Shown one piece after another: positions 34,604 to 43,372 of a stretch of DNA of 64,000 nt. The position numbers and the translations under genes were made by a program. Origin of the DNA: Bradyrhizobium erythrophlei (GTDB taxonomy: Bacteria; Pseudomonadota; Alphaproteobacteria; Rhizobiales; Xanthobacteraceae); NCBI RefSeq assembly GCF_900142985.1, contig NZ_LT670849.1, positions 6,278,501-6,342,500 on the forward strand, in the 5' to 3' direction. The notes beneath the pieces are model-generated. The model had not been told where the DNA came from, did no database searches, and saw only the letters and a list, made by a program, of their open reading frames with translations. Positions within the stretch are counted from its first letter, which is position 1. Each line of letters starts with the position of its first letter.

Positions 34604-34646
34604 TTGACATCCATCCTCATATGTCAGATATTTCTGTTATGACAGA
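34604..34646 (+). promoter_or_regulatory. Promoter and candidate autoregulatory palindrome of the GbsR-type gene
   Basis: TTGACA (34604-34609) with 17 bases to GATATT (34627-34632) resembles a sigma-70 promoter. The predicted start of transcription is near 34639, exactly at an ATG. TGTCA (34623-34627) and TGACA (34640-34644) form an inverted repeat covering the -10 and start site, a suitable place for a repressor. Confidence 0.45.
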
Positions 34647-35193
34647 AACAGCCGCCAAAAAGAAACTCCCCTCGGCCGTCGAACGGTTCATCCTTCATTG
34701 GGGGGACATGGGCGACGAGTGGGGCGTCAATCGCTCGGTGAGCCAGATTCACGGACTGCTCTATCTTTCCGAAACGCCGATGACCGCCGAGGACATTGCG
34801 GACACCTTGGGGATGGCGCGGTCCAACGTCTCCAATTCCATCAAGGAATTGCTGTCGTGGAATCTGATTCGGCGTGTTCCGATCCTGGGTGATCGCCGCG
34901 ATCACTTCGAGGCCGAAACGGACATCTGGGAGGTCGCCGCGCGTATCGCCGCCGGCCGCAAGGAGCGTGAGATCGATCCCGCGCTCGAAGCGCTTCGTGC
35001 CTGCGTCAGTGACGCCGCGGACGATCCGGCGATGGGCGCGGTCGCAAGCAAGCGGCTGAAAGAGATGCTCGCATTCACCGAACTCGTCGACCGCTGGTAC
35101 GTGCAGATGCTCGACGTGCCACGGCCGCGCCTGGTCGCGCTGATCAAGCTCGGCGAAAAGATCATCAACTTCCTGCCCGGGAAAACCAAATAG
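34639..35193 (+). CDS. GbsR/MarR-family transcriptional regulator
   Basis: 184 residues from ATG 34639; the earlier ATG 34621 lies inside the apparent promoter and has no ribosome site. If the promoter reading is right the mRNA is leaderless. The protein starts MTETAAKKKLPSAVERFILHWGDMGDEWGVNRSVSQIHGLLYLSETPMTAEDIADTLGMARSNVSNSIKELLSWNLI. That is the winged helix of the GbsR group, whose Bacillus founder represses choline uptake. The effector here is unknown. It heads an operon with the DUF4166 and epimerase genes. Confidence 0.87.
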   Translation: MTETAAKKKLPSAVERFILHWGDMGDEWGVNRSVSQIHGLLYLSETPMTAEDIADTLGMARSNVSNSIKELLSWNLIRRVPILGDRRDHFEAETDIWEVAARIAAGRKEREIDPALEALRACVSDAADDPAMGAVASKRLKEMLAFTELVDRWYVQMLDVPRPRLVALIKLGEKIINFLPGKTK

Positions 35194-35217
35194 GGCGGTG
35201 GACGACGGGAGCGTGCC

Positions 35218-35880
35218 ATGACGTCGGCAAGGATTGGATCTTCAGCGTCGGCCGTCTCCCACACAAGATTATTCGATGACAATCGCTTTCGCGCCCTGCT
35301 GTCCCCAGAGGATTGGGGACGGTTGCCGGTCGCGATCTGGCGACGTTTTTCCAAGCGTTTCGTTGACGGGGCAACCGCGGTTTATGTCGGCGAGGTCGAG
35401 GAAGCGTTCTTGAGCCGCGCCGGCTGGTGGGTGGTGCAGGTGGCCCGATTGATCGGCGGTCCGTTGCCGACCACCACAGCAACGCACGTGCCGATGATCG
35501 TCACGGTGACCGAGGACGCCGCAAGCGGCGGTCAGGTCTGGACCCGCGTCTGCGCGCGACGCCGCGGGTTTCCGCAGGTCATTCACTCTGCCAAGCGTTT
35601 TGCGGGTCCGACGGGCCTCGAGGAATACATCGGCTTCGGCATCAGCATGGCGCTGAAGGTCTCCGTCAGAAGCGAGGCGCTGGTGTTTTCGAGCGCCGGT
35701 TACGTCGCACGCTTTGGCCGCCGGCGGCTGACGCTGCCGGACTGGCTGACGCCCGGCGAGTTGACGGTGACCCATACCGATCTCGGCTGCGGCCTCTTTC
35801 GCTTCACCCTTGAAATCGTTCACCCGCGTCTCGGCCGGCTGGTGCGCCAGTCGGCGGTGTTCAGGGAGGCTGCATCATGA
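35218..35880 (+). CDS. DUF4166-domain protein
   Basis: 220 residues, GGGAG before the ATG, 24 bases after the regulator. The segment LFDDNRFRALLSPEDWGRLPVAIWRRFSKRF, the GRLVRQSAVFRE end and the central TVTEDAASGGQVWTRVCARRRGFPQVIHSAKRF fit DUF4166, a domain often fused to or adjacent to NAD-dependent epimerases. It looks like a lipocalin-like or START-like beta domain with no membrane helix. Its last four bases overlap the start of the epimerase fusion. Confidence 0.72.
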   Translation: MTSARIGSSASAVSHTRLFDDNRFRALLSPEDWGRLPVAIWRRFSKRFVDGATAVYVGEVEEAFLSRAGWWVVQVARLIGGPLPTTTATHVPMIVTVTEDAASGGQVWTRVCARRRGFPQVIHSAKRFAGPTGLEEYIGFGISMALKVSVRSEALVFSSAGYVARFGRRRLTLPDWLTPGELTVTHTDLGCGLFRFTLEIVHPRLGRLVRQSAVFREAAS

Positions 35881-37316
35881 CGTCGACGCTGCTCTGGATT
35901 TTGATCAGCATTCAGATCGCGATGGGCGCGTTCGATACGTTCTACCATCACGAGATGACGGAACGCCTCGCTTGGCGGCCTTCGCAACGGCAGGAGCTCA
36001 GGCTTCACGGCGTACGCAATATTCTCTATGCGCTGTTGTTCCTGACCTTGGGCTGGCTTGAGGTGCATGGGCTCTGGGCCATCCTGATCATTGCGGTTCT
36101 CATCGCCGAAGTGGTGATCACACTGATGGATTTCGTCGAGGAGGATCTCAGCCGGAAACTTCCGGCAAGCGAACGCGTCAATCACACCCTGCTCGCTCTG
36201 AATTACGGTGCGATCCTCGTGCTGCTGATGCCGGTGCTGATCGAATGGGCAGGCCATCCGACCGGCATCGATTTCGTCTCCTATGGCACCTGGAGCCTTC
36301 TCGCCGCCGCCTCCGCCTTCGGCGTTGTCGTGTTCGGGATGCGAGACCTGGCCGCCGCCAAACGCCTTGCACGGCTGAGCGAGGCTTCTTCCGAGGGGCT
36401 TGTTGTGGTCTTGAGCGAACGGCAAACCGTGCTGGTGACGGGCGCGACCGGCTTTATTGGCAGCCGCCTTGTGGCGAGCCTGACCGAGGCCGGTCATCAG
36501 GTCATCGCACTCGTTCGCAACCCAACCAAGGCGGAGGCGTTGCATCCGCCGGTCACATTGCTCACCAGCCTCCACCAGCTGCCGGCCGACGCCAAACTCG
36601 ATGCGATCGTGAATCTGGCCGGCGAGCCGATCAGCAACGGGCGATGGACGGAGGCAAAACGCCGGAAAATCATCGAGTCGCGCGTCAACATGACCGACGA
36701 CATCGTCCGGCTGATCGCCCGGCTTGAACGCAAGCCGGCCGTGCTGATCAACGGCTCGGCGATCGGATGGTACGGCCTTTGGCAGGATCAGGTGCTGACG
36801 GAATCGGCGAAGTCCCACCTCTGCTTCAGCCACGAGCTCTGCGACGCCTGGGAGAGCGCAGCCAATCGCGCCGCGGACTATGGCGTCAGGGTCGTTTGCC
36901 TGCGGATCGGTCTCGTGGTCGGGACCGAAGGCGGTCTTCTCGCGCGGATGCTGATGCCGTTCGAATTCGGCCTCGGCGGACCGATGGGTTCGGGTCACCA
37001 ATGGATGTCCTGGATCGAGCGCGACGATCTCGTCCGCCTGATCGCCCACGCCGTTGCCAAGCCGGATATTTCTGGTCCGATCAATGCCACGGCGCCGATT
37101 CCCGTCACCAACCGGAAATTCACTGAAGAGCTCGGACGGCGGCTCGGACGCCCGGCAATATTCCGGATTCCGGCGGCGCTGCTTCACGGCATGGCCGGGG
37201 ACCTCGCCGACGAGCTTCTGCTCGGCGGACAGCGCGTCATACCGAACAAGGCGCTGAGTAGCGGCTTCGTATTCCGCCACGAAACCTTGCGCAGTGCATT
37301 CGAGGCGATTTTGTGA
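35877..37316 (+). CDS. Membrane-domain/TIGR01777-type NAD-dependent epimerase fusion (SDR39U1-like)
   Basis: 479 residues, overlapping the DUF4166 gene by four bases. Residues 1-158 carry four or five hydrophobic helices (ILISIQIAMGAFDTFYH, ILYALLFLTLGWLEV, LWAILIIAVLIAEVVI, GAILVLLMPVLIEW, SLLAAASAFGVVVFG). From residue 184 a TIGR01777 epimerase follows: VLVTGATGFIGSRLV, NLAGEPISNGRWTEAKRRKIIESRV, NGSAIGWYG, FSHELCDAWE, and the C-terminal substrate domain. Members act on unknown nucleotide sugars or related molecules. The membrane part and DUF4166 neighbour suggest a lipid- or envelope-linked substrate. Confidence 0.85.
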   Translation: MTSTLLWILISIQIAMGAFDTFYHHEMTERLAWRPSQRQELRLHGVRNILYALLFLTLGWLEVHGLWAILIIAVLIAEVVITLMDFVEEDLSRKLPASERVNHTLLALNYGAILVLLMPVLIEWAGHPTGIDFVSYGTWSLLAAASAFGVVVFGMRDLAAAKRLARLSEASSEGLVVVLSERQTVLVTGATGFIGSRLVASLTEAGHQVIALVRNPTKAEALHPPVTLLTSLHQLPADAKLDAIVNLAGEPISNGRWTEAKRRKIIESRVNMTDDIVRLIARLERKPAVLINGSAIGWYGLWQDQVLTESAKSHLCFSHELCDAWESAANRAADYGVRVVCLRIGLVVGTEGGLLARMLMPFEFGLGGPMGSGHQWMSWIERDDLVRLIAHAVAKPDISGPINATAPIPVTNRKFTEELGRRLGRPAIFRIPAALLHGMAGDLADELLLGGQRVIPNKALSSGFVFRHETLRSAFEAIL

Positions 37317-37484
37317 GGAGGGCAAGATGTCTGGCTGTTTTCGGGCTTTCGGCGGTTGGCTTGCCGGGTGTGTTACCGCAACGGCTCGTTGTTCGTTACG
37401 GCTGGATTTGCCGCGGGCGTCGCTTATTGGTGGGTCGCTGGACGGCACGCCAAGGTCGCGCCGCAGGGCAAGGCGGCGTGAAGT

Positions 37485-38198
37485 TCAGATCGTTTCCGGC
37501 TGGCGCTCGAACACGTCCTCGAACGCCTGCCGGAGCGCAATGTCGACATCCGGCGTCGATGGCGTGAGGCCGAGATCGGCCAGGCTGGTGACGCCGTAGC
37601 GCGGGTCGGTCACGCCGCAGGCGACAATGCCCTGGAAATGGTTGAGCTCCGGCTCGACATTGATCGAGATGCCGTGGAAAGACACCCATCGTCGCAATCG
37701 CACGCCGATGGCGGCGATCTTGTCTTCGAAGCCATTTCCCTTGTCCGGCCGGGCCACCCAGACGCCGACGCGGTCCTCGCGCCGTTCGCCGCGGACGTTG
37801 AACGCCGCCAGTGCCCGGATGATCCACTCCTCGAGGCTTGCGACATAGGCGCGGACGTCGGGCCTGCGCCGCTTCAGGTCGAGCATCACGTAGGCAACGC
37901 GCTGGCCGGGGCCATGATAGGTGAGCTGCCCACCGCGGCCGCTCTGGAAGATGGGAAAGCGGGGATCGAGGAGGTCAGCCGTCTTGCCGCTGGTGCCGGA
38001 CGTGTAGAGCGGAGGATGCTCCAAAAGCCACACCAGTTCGCCTGCGCGGCCGGCGGCGATATCGGCCACGCGTGATTCCATCGCGGTGACGGCCTCAGGG
38101 TATGGAATCGCCTGGTCCGAGATCAACCACTCCACCGCAGCGCTGCCCGGAGCGCGTGCGAAGGCCGTTAAATTGAGGTTTTGGCGGTCGTTAACCAT
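37485..38198 (-). CDS. lipB: Octanoyl-[ACP]:protein N-octanoyltransferase
   Basis: 237 residues. LipB motifs: [37 protein letters not shown], and the active-site region [22 protein letters not shown] with GIVACGV (catalytic Cys). The usual catalytic Lys of KIAAIGVR follows FED. It transfers octanoyl from acyl carrier protein to lipoyl domains of 2-oxo acid dehydrogenases and GcvH. Monocistronic; the partner lipA is not in the window. Confidence 0.93.
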   Translation of the reverse strand: MVNDRQNLNLTAFARAPGSAAVEWLISDQAIPYPEAVTAMESRVADIAAGRAGELVWLLEHPPLYTSGTSGKTADLLDPRFPIFQSGRGGQLTYHGPGQRVAYVMLDLKRRRPDVRAYVASLEEWIIRALAAFNVRGERREDRVGVWVARPDKGNGFEDKIAAIGVRLRRWVSFHGISINVEPELNHFQGIVACGVTDPRYGVTSLADLGLTPSTPDVDIALRQAFEDVFERQPETI

Positions 38199-38265
38199 CG
38201 GCTAACCATAACGTGGTGATCTCAACTTACGCAATTTTGCGTTCGTCTGTGCGGTAGCTTGTCCA

Positions 38266-38508
38266 GTGCCAACTCTCGATAAAGTCAGCGTCGATCTCAT
38301 GGTGGTTCTGGGAACCACGACGATGCCGATTCACCAGGTCATGCGCCTCAGCCGGGGCGCCATTATCGAACTCGACGCCACCGAGGCGGACGAAGTCAAG
38401 ATCCTGGCCAACGCGCTGCCGGTAGCGTCGGGCGTCGTGCTCGTCGATCGCAACCGGATCGCTGTCGAAGTCAAGCAAATGCTGCCGAAGACCATCGGTA
38501 CACGCTGA
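38266..38508 (+). CDS. fliN: FliN-type flagellar motor switch protein (short)
   Basis: 80 residues from GTG 38266. It is one SpoA domain: KVSVDLMVVLGTTTMPIHQVMRLSRGAIIELDATEADEVKILANALPVASGVVLVDRNRIAVEVKQML. FliN forms the distal C-ring of the flagellar switch. The protein lacks the variable N-terminal extension of enterobacterial FliN, like other short alphaproteobacterial homologues. The frame is open upstream and no good ribosome site precedes the GTG, so the start is uncertain. No other flagellar genes are nearby. Confidence 0.82.
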   Translation: MPTLDKVSVDLMVVLGTTTMPIHQVMRLSRGAIIELDATEADEVKILANALPVASGVVLVDRNRIAVEVKQMLPKTIGTR

Positions 38509-38623
38509 AGTAGCGCTCCCGCAAATCGTGGAATCCCGGTATTCCTGCCTTGTACCCCCATTGCCGATTTGTTACATCGGCGCCGTTGGCGCGCTGGCGC
38601 GCCGACGTTATGCCTTTCTTCTA

Positions 38624-38708
38624 GCGCTCGTGGCGGAATTGGTAGACGCGCTGCCTTGAGGTGGCAGTGAGTAACATCGTGGGGGTTCGAGTCCCTCCGA
38701 GCGCACCA
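38624..38708 (+). tRNA. tRNA-Leu (anticodon GAG)
   Basis: 85 nt including CCA. The acceptor stem is GCGCTCG (38624-38630) with CGAGCGC (38698-38704), discriminator A, then CCA. The anticodon stem CTGCC/GGCAG holds loop TTGAGGT with GAG, followed by a long variable arm typical of leucine tRNAs. Accessory DNA begins after it. Confidence 0.95.
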
Positions 38709-39281
38709 ATGGCAATAACTCATTGATGCGAAAGGGTTTCGCGATTTTCTACTCCCACTATGTTACTCTCAAGGGTGTTACTACTCGGTTCTCCACATCT
38801 CCCGCTGCTTGATCGCGCGTCTTAGTCTAGTGCTTGCTCTCCTGGTCGTTGCATCTCTATTTGAAACAACTCTCTCCGCAGGAAAACCACCATTTGCCCA
38901 CGAGAGGGCAGTGGCGTAGCCCTGCGTAGAAATCGGCGGGCTCGTATTCTGATCCGCCAGCGCTACGCGATCTCCCAAGCAGCCCATTCATAATGACATG
39001 TGGGAATGGCGCTGCCCGGCCCGACTGTGTCCCTGAGCAGGTCCACTGCCTCATGCTGACGTCGCTCAATCTAAACATGTCAATGTCTCTCCATGTGCGT
39101 CCAGCATTTGCTGCTGTAGTTATCGCATCACTATTGAACCAAGGCCGAGCAAAGCTGAATCGCGATTTTCTTGCGAGCGGGCGGTAGCGTAGCCCAGAAA
39201 TCGGCGGTGTTTATTCTTTCGTCCATGGTCGCCGCGCGGTCTCCAAAAGGACTTCGCGTAATGGAGGCTATGGAAAGCGGC
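38709..39281. other. Decayed stretch next to the tRNA, two diverged copies of a 75-bp unit
   Basis: About 570 bases with no intact gene. Two related segments (around 38900-38985 and 39172-39250, same orientation) share roughly two thirds of bases. On the minus strand both encode pieces like GDRxAxxDxxIxxADF; the second ends TADFWATLPPARKKIAIQLC. They look like leftovers of an older mobile or recombinase gene. No direct repeat of the tRNA 3' end was noticed further along. Confidence 0.3.
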
Positions 39282-40511
39282 CTAGGCCGCGACAGCCTTT
39301 GCCTTCGTAAACGCAATACCCTTGGCTTCTGTGCCAACCGCGGTGAGTACCGCGATGACGATCGCGACCAAGCCAGCCACGGCCGCAAGCGCGAGACCGT
39401 AGTTCCCGCCGAAATGTGAGGCGATGCCGGCCTGAAGCGTCGCATTTATCGATGCAAGTAGGTTGCCCAGTTGATACACAAAGCCGGGGAACGTTCCGCG
39501 GGCATTTTCTGGCGACAACTCGTTCAGATGCACGGGTATGACACCCCATGCGCCTTGTACAGTGAACTGCATGAGGAACGCGCCGACCGCGAGCAGCGCG
39601 GGACTATCCGAGAACGCCCAAAGCGGGATCACCGGCAGGGAGAGGAGGGCTGCCACGACGATGCAGCGACGTCTTCCGAAACGCTCCGACAGTGTGCCGA
39701 AGAGAATGCCGCCGCAGATGGCGCCAATATTATAAATCACTGCGATGATACCGACTGCCTGCGGAGACAGCTTGTGTTCGACCTCCAGGAACGTCGGATA
39801 GAGATCCTGCGTACCGTGGCTAAAGAAATTGAACGCCGTCATGAGTACGACAGCGTAGATACCGAGACGCCAGTGCGATTTCAGGACTGTCAATGTGTCG
39901 CCGCTCTCAACAGCTGCCTCTTTGCTGAAACTTGGCGATTCCGGCACATTGCGACGGATGTATAGGACGAGCAGGGCGGGAATCACGCCGACCATGAACA
40001 TGCCGCGCCACCCGATGTAAGGGAATAGGACGCCATAGACGATCGACGCCATGAAGTATCCGGCAGGATAGCCGGATTGCAGCAGGCCCGAGACGAAGCC
40101 ACGAGCATGAGGCGGAATGCTCTCCATTGTCAGCGATGCCCCGACACCCCATTCGCCACCCATGGCGACACCATAGAGGGCGCGTAGGATGATAAATATT
40201 GTCAAGTTCGGAGAAAAACCCGACGCGAATTCGAGGATTGAATAAAGCGCGATATCGATCATCAGCGTTGGCCGACGGCCCCAGCGGTCGGCGGCACGCC
40301 CAAATATGAAAGCCCCTATAGGGCGCATCGCCAAGGTCAGCAGAATAGCCAGTGTGACGTTTGAAATATCCGTCTGGAACTCAGCGGAAATATCCTTCAA
40401 TACGAACACCAGCAGGAAGAAATCGAAGGCGTCCAGCGACCATCCCAGAAAGCTGGCCGCCACGACGTGTTTTTGTTCGGTGGTCCAACCTGACAACGCC
40501 TCAATGGCCAT
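39282..40511 (-). CDS. MFS transporter (SHS/sialate-lactate-type)
   Basis: 409 residues, twelve hydrophobic segments. The MFS motif between helices 2 and 3 is GRAADRWGRRPTLM; a second copy in the C-terminal half is LFGTLSERFGRRRCIV. The N terminus FLGWSLDAFDFFLLVFVLKDI and YGVAMGGEWGVGASLTME are typical of the sialate:H+/lactate (Jen-like) and aromatic-acid symporters. Specific substrate is unknown, possibly a carboxylate. It is the first intact gene after tRNA-Leu. GGGGTG precedes the ATG. Confidence 0.85.
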   Translation of the reverse strand: MAIEALSGWTTEQKHVVAASFLGWSLDAFDFFLLVFVLKDISAEFQTDISNVTLAILLTLAMRPIGAFIFGRAADRWGRRPTLMIDIALYSILEFASGFSPNLTIFIILRALYGVAMGGEWGVGASLTMESIPPHARGFVSGLLQSGYPAGYFMASIVYGVLFPYIGWRGMFMVGVIPALLVLYIRRNVPESPSFSKEAAVESGDTLTVLKSHWRLGIYAVVLMTAFNFFSHGTQDLYPTFLEVEHKLSPQAVGIIAVIYNIGAICGGILFGTLSERFGRRRCIVVAALLSLPVIPLWAFSDSPALLAVGAFLMQFTVQGAWGVIPVHLNELSPENARGTFPGFVYQLGNLLASINATLQAGIASHFGGNYGLALAAVAGLVAIVIAVLTAVGTEAKGIAFTKAKAVAA

Positions 40512-40817
40512 TGGTGCACCCCAAAACAGAGAAAAAGCACAGCTGTGTCTGTCTGGTAGTTGATTATAGGGGTAATCGATAGCAAGCGAATAGAACGTTC
40601 TTGAAACGCACGATATCTGCGGATTTCCATCGAACCCCAGCTGTCTTCTAAACGATGCGCTGGCGGCGGTGGTTGTTAGGCCAAGGGGCCTATAGCGTGC
40701 GCGGTGTGGGCGCCTATGGAACCATCGTTTCGAACTGGAGGACTCACCATCGAGCTCTTCGAGCCGCTGCCCGTTCGAACAGTAATCCGTCTGCGTGTTG
40801 CCGAAACTTTCTGACGA
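40512..40817. other. Intergenic region, nothing recognised
   Basis: About 305 bases between the MFS gene start and the cytochrome fragment. Several stops in every frame; no ribosome sites before recognisable sequence. It should hold the MFS promoter. Confidence 0.35.
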
Positions 40818-41363
40818 TCAAGGATGTTGCATCTCCGCCGGGATAGCCAACTCCTTGATTGCTTCGCGAATAGGTTGGAATGGACCGAACTTGTGCTGTT
40901 CAGGGTCGAGACCGTCGGCGTACGGCCCGTAGGGCACGTCAACGGGTTTCTGGAGCCTTTTGGGGAAATCGTGATCAAGCTGCGCTTTGTGACGTCGCGG
41001 CTGTGAATCAATGAAGGCCGCTACATCCCAGGCATCTGTCGTAGACAGAGCTGGACTCCGCCATGTCGTACCGTTCGGCATGTTATTGTGGATGAAGTTT
41101 GCGGCATTGATCAGCCGGATCATCCCCGCGCCGCTCGCTGCGTCGCTCCAAACGATTTCGATCATGCGATCGACCATCATTCCCGATTTCACCCGGCCCG
41201 TGCCACAGGCGGCATCTTCAGAAGCGGTTTCCGCCGTTCTCGATTCAAAGTCGGCGGACAGCAGTAGCGATCCGGTAGCCGAGAAAGAGCCCCTTAGGGG
41301 CACTTGGGGGGCACCATCTACGTGAAATGTGTGACGGCGCGCTGCACGTCGAGTTGGACCCAC
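40818..41363 (-). pseudogene. Headless fragment of a c-type cytochrome (TsdA/diheme type)
   Basis: Only the C-terminal part is recognisable: AGMIRLINAANFIHNNMPNG, then SPALSTTDAWDVAAFIDSQPRRHKAQLDHDFP, then KPVDVPYGPYADGLDPEQHKFGPFQPI. This is the tail of thiosulfate-dehydrogenase-like diheme cytochromes. There is no CxxCH haem site and no signal peptide; the first 75 residues of the frame have no cytochrome features. Both haem-binding sites must have been lost by deletion, so the protein cannot carry electrons. Confidence 0.6.
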
Positions 41364-41467
41364 TTGCCTATCACCGCGGCTTCGGCCGCAGCGACCTCGG
41401 CCTAGCGTGCAAAGAAGTAGGATGTTTGCCCCTTAGCCGACTTCTTTGGCTATACGCACGAGGTCCG

Positions 41468-42869
41468 TTAACGGGGTAAAGCGGGCGTCCCGCCCTGGGC
41501 GGGCGAACGAGCATCGCGACCATCGCTCCCGGCCACTTTATCGTTGTGAAGTTCCCGATGAGGTTTGGAGTCGCCTCGCTCGGCGGGCATCTTTGGATTT
41601 TTAAAGAGCGGGTCGAGATCAGTGATAATTCGCGCGCCACGCCCAAAAGTCAGATAAGCCCAGAACCATTGCGCGGCGACAAGCATCGGCGCTCGGACAC
41701 CGATCAGAAAGTATATATGCGCGATACCCCAAAGCCACCAGGCGAGACCGCCTATCAGCTTCACGCGTCCAAAATCCTCGATTGCGGAGTGACGCCCGAT
41801 AGTAGCGAGATTACCCCGATGCCGATATCGGAACGGTGCCGGCTTGTCCGTGCCAAAAGCAGCAGCCTTGATAACGTCGGCGACATAGCGTCCGCCCTGC
41901 TTGGCGGCCGGTGCGAGACCCGGAACCTTAAGGTTTTCCTTCCAGGCGATGGCCGCCGCATCGCCGATAACAAAGACGTCGGGATGGCCCGGCAACGACA
42001 AGTCAGGTTCGACCTCGATCCGTCCCGTTTGATCTGCGTCGACAGGAAGCCAACTCTTAAGGTTGGGGACGGTGACGCCTGCCGCCCAAATTATTGTCGC
42101 GCTAGGAACCAGCACTTGACCGACAAGCGCGCCTTGATTGCCACGAACTTCAACTCTCTCGTTCAATCGCACTTCAACCCCTAGCCGCTCAAGCTCTCGT
42201 TTTGCGTAGGTCGACAGCGTCGGGGGAAATGCGCGAAGCAGGCGATCGGCCGCCTCGACGAGGATCACGCGGGCCGCGCCGGGATCGATATTTCGGAAGT
42301 CGCGGGCGAGGGTAAATCTTGCGAGTTCGGCAATCGCGCCCGCCATCTCGACGCCGGTGGGGCCGCCACCGACGATCACGAACGTGAGCTGGCGTCGCCG
42401 TTCCTCCTCAGTCATGCCAACTTCAGCCAGTTCGAATGCAAGAAGAATACGCTTTCTGATTTCAGTAGCGTCGACAATCCGCTTCAATCCTGGTGCATCT
42501 GTGGCCCATTCGCCGTGGCCGAAGTAGGAATGGTAGGAACCGGTTGCGAGAATGAGGTGATCATAATTGAGAGGGGCGATCAGATTTGACCTCGCGCTTC
42601 TTCAGATCGATACCTTCGACTCTTCCCAGCACAACTCGAACGTTTTTGTGTCTCGCAAATATGTTGCGGATGGGCCAGGCGACATCAGCCGGCGACAGCG
42701 CAGCTGTGGCGACCTGGTAGAGTAGTGGCTGGAAAAGGTGATAGTTGCGCTGATCGATGACGGTGACGTCGATGGGTTGGTCGGCGAGACGCTTGGCCGC
42801 GGCAAGTCCGCCGAAACCGGCACCAACGATCACGACGTGTGCACGACGGTGTGAGGTATTCTTCAACAT
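41468..42869 (-). pseudogene. ndh: Type II NADH dehydrogenase (NDH-2), frameshifted
   Basis: The start ATG at 42869 gives MLKNTSHRRAHVVIVGAGFGGLAAAKRLADQPIDVTVID, the FAD-binding Rossmann of NDH-2, up to DLKKREV at about 42600. The same protein resumes in another frame as LNYDHLILATGSYHSYFGHGEWA (near 42560) and continues through VGGGPTGVEMAGAIAELARFTL, VFVIGDAAA and PAAKQGGRYVA. One frameshift around 42565-42590 separates the halves. Past the usual end near AYLTFGRGARII, the tail is extended with low-quality sequence to 41468. Unless this is a sequencing error, it is a broken gene. Confidence 0.78.
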
Positions 42870-43372
42870 TGCATCAACCCTGTCATACCAACTTGTTGTT
42901 GGCCTCAATTCGCCTGACCCGTGTAAGCAGCACGTATGTGACTGGCGTTAGAGGCTCGTGCCTGAACTACGTGCTCGCTGCGCCGCTTGTTACCAAATCC
43001 GGTCGTTGGCAAAATCGATCCTGCGAGCAGCGCAGATCGTCGTGAGTGGATGCGGCGGCGCTGGGGCGGCTGACGGAAGCTGGCACAAAGCGGAACAGAG
43101 CCGCTGAAGTAGTCGCAGCGTACAAAGGCGGCGATGACGACGAGCCTCATTACGCCGCCGATCGGGAAACAGGGTTCAGAGTGCTGCGATGGAAAATGGC
43201 GCGAGGGCTATTTTCCTCGTTCTCACACGTTACGGCAATCCACGCATGATCTCTTGATCTGCTGCGGAAAGCCACCGGTCCATACATCAGGGCCAAAGCC
43301 CAACGTTGGTTCACCCAACTTTCGCTCTGAAGGCCGTCTTGGAATCCTTAACGCAGGAACTATAGTACAGGC
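42870..43372. other. Intergenic region, no gene seen
   Basis: About 500 bases between the start of the NDH-2 remnant and the radical SAM gene. Short frames only, none with a ribosome site or recognisable protein. No strong hairpin found. It probably holds the promoter of the gene at 43373. Confidence 0.35.

Noticed and set aside
35820..37448. A 542-codon minus-strand frame opposite the epimerase fusion
   Set aside because: Composition and lack of any motif mark it as antisense to the real gene.
37313..37567. Plus-strand frame overlapping the end of the epimerase and lipB
   Set aside because: Overlaps lipB on the opposite strand, has no recognisable sequence and arginine-rich shadow composition.
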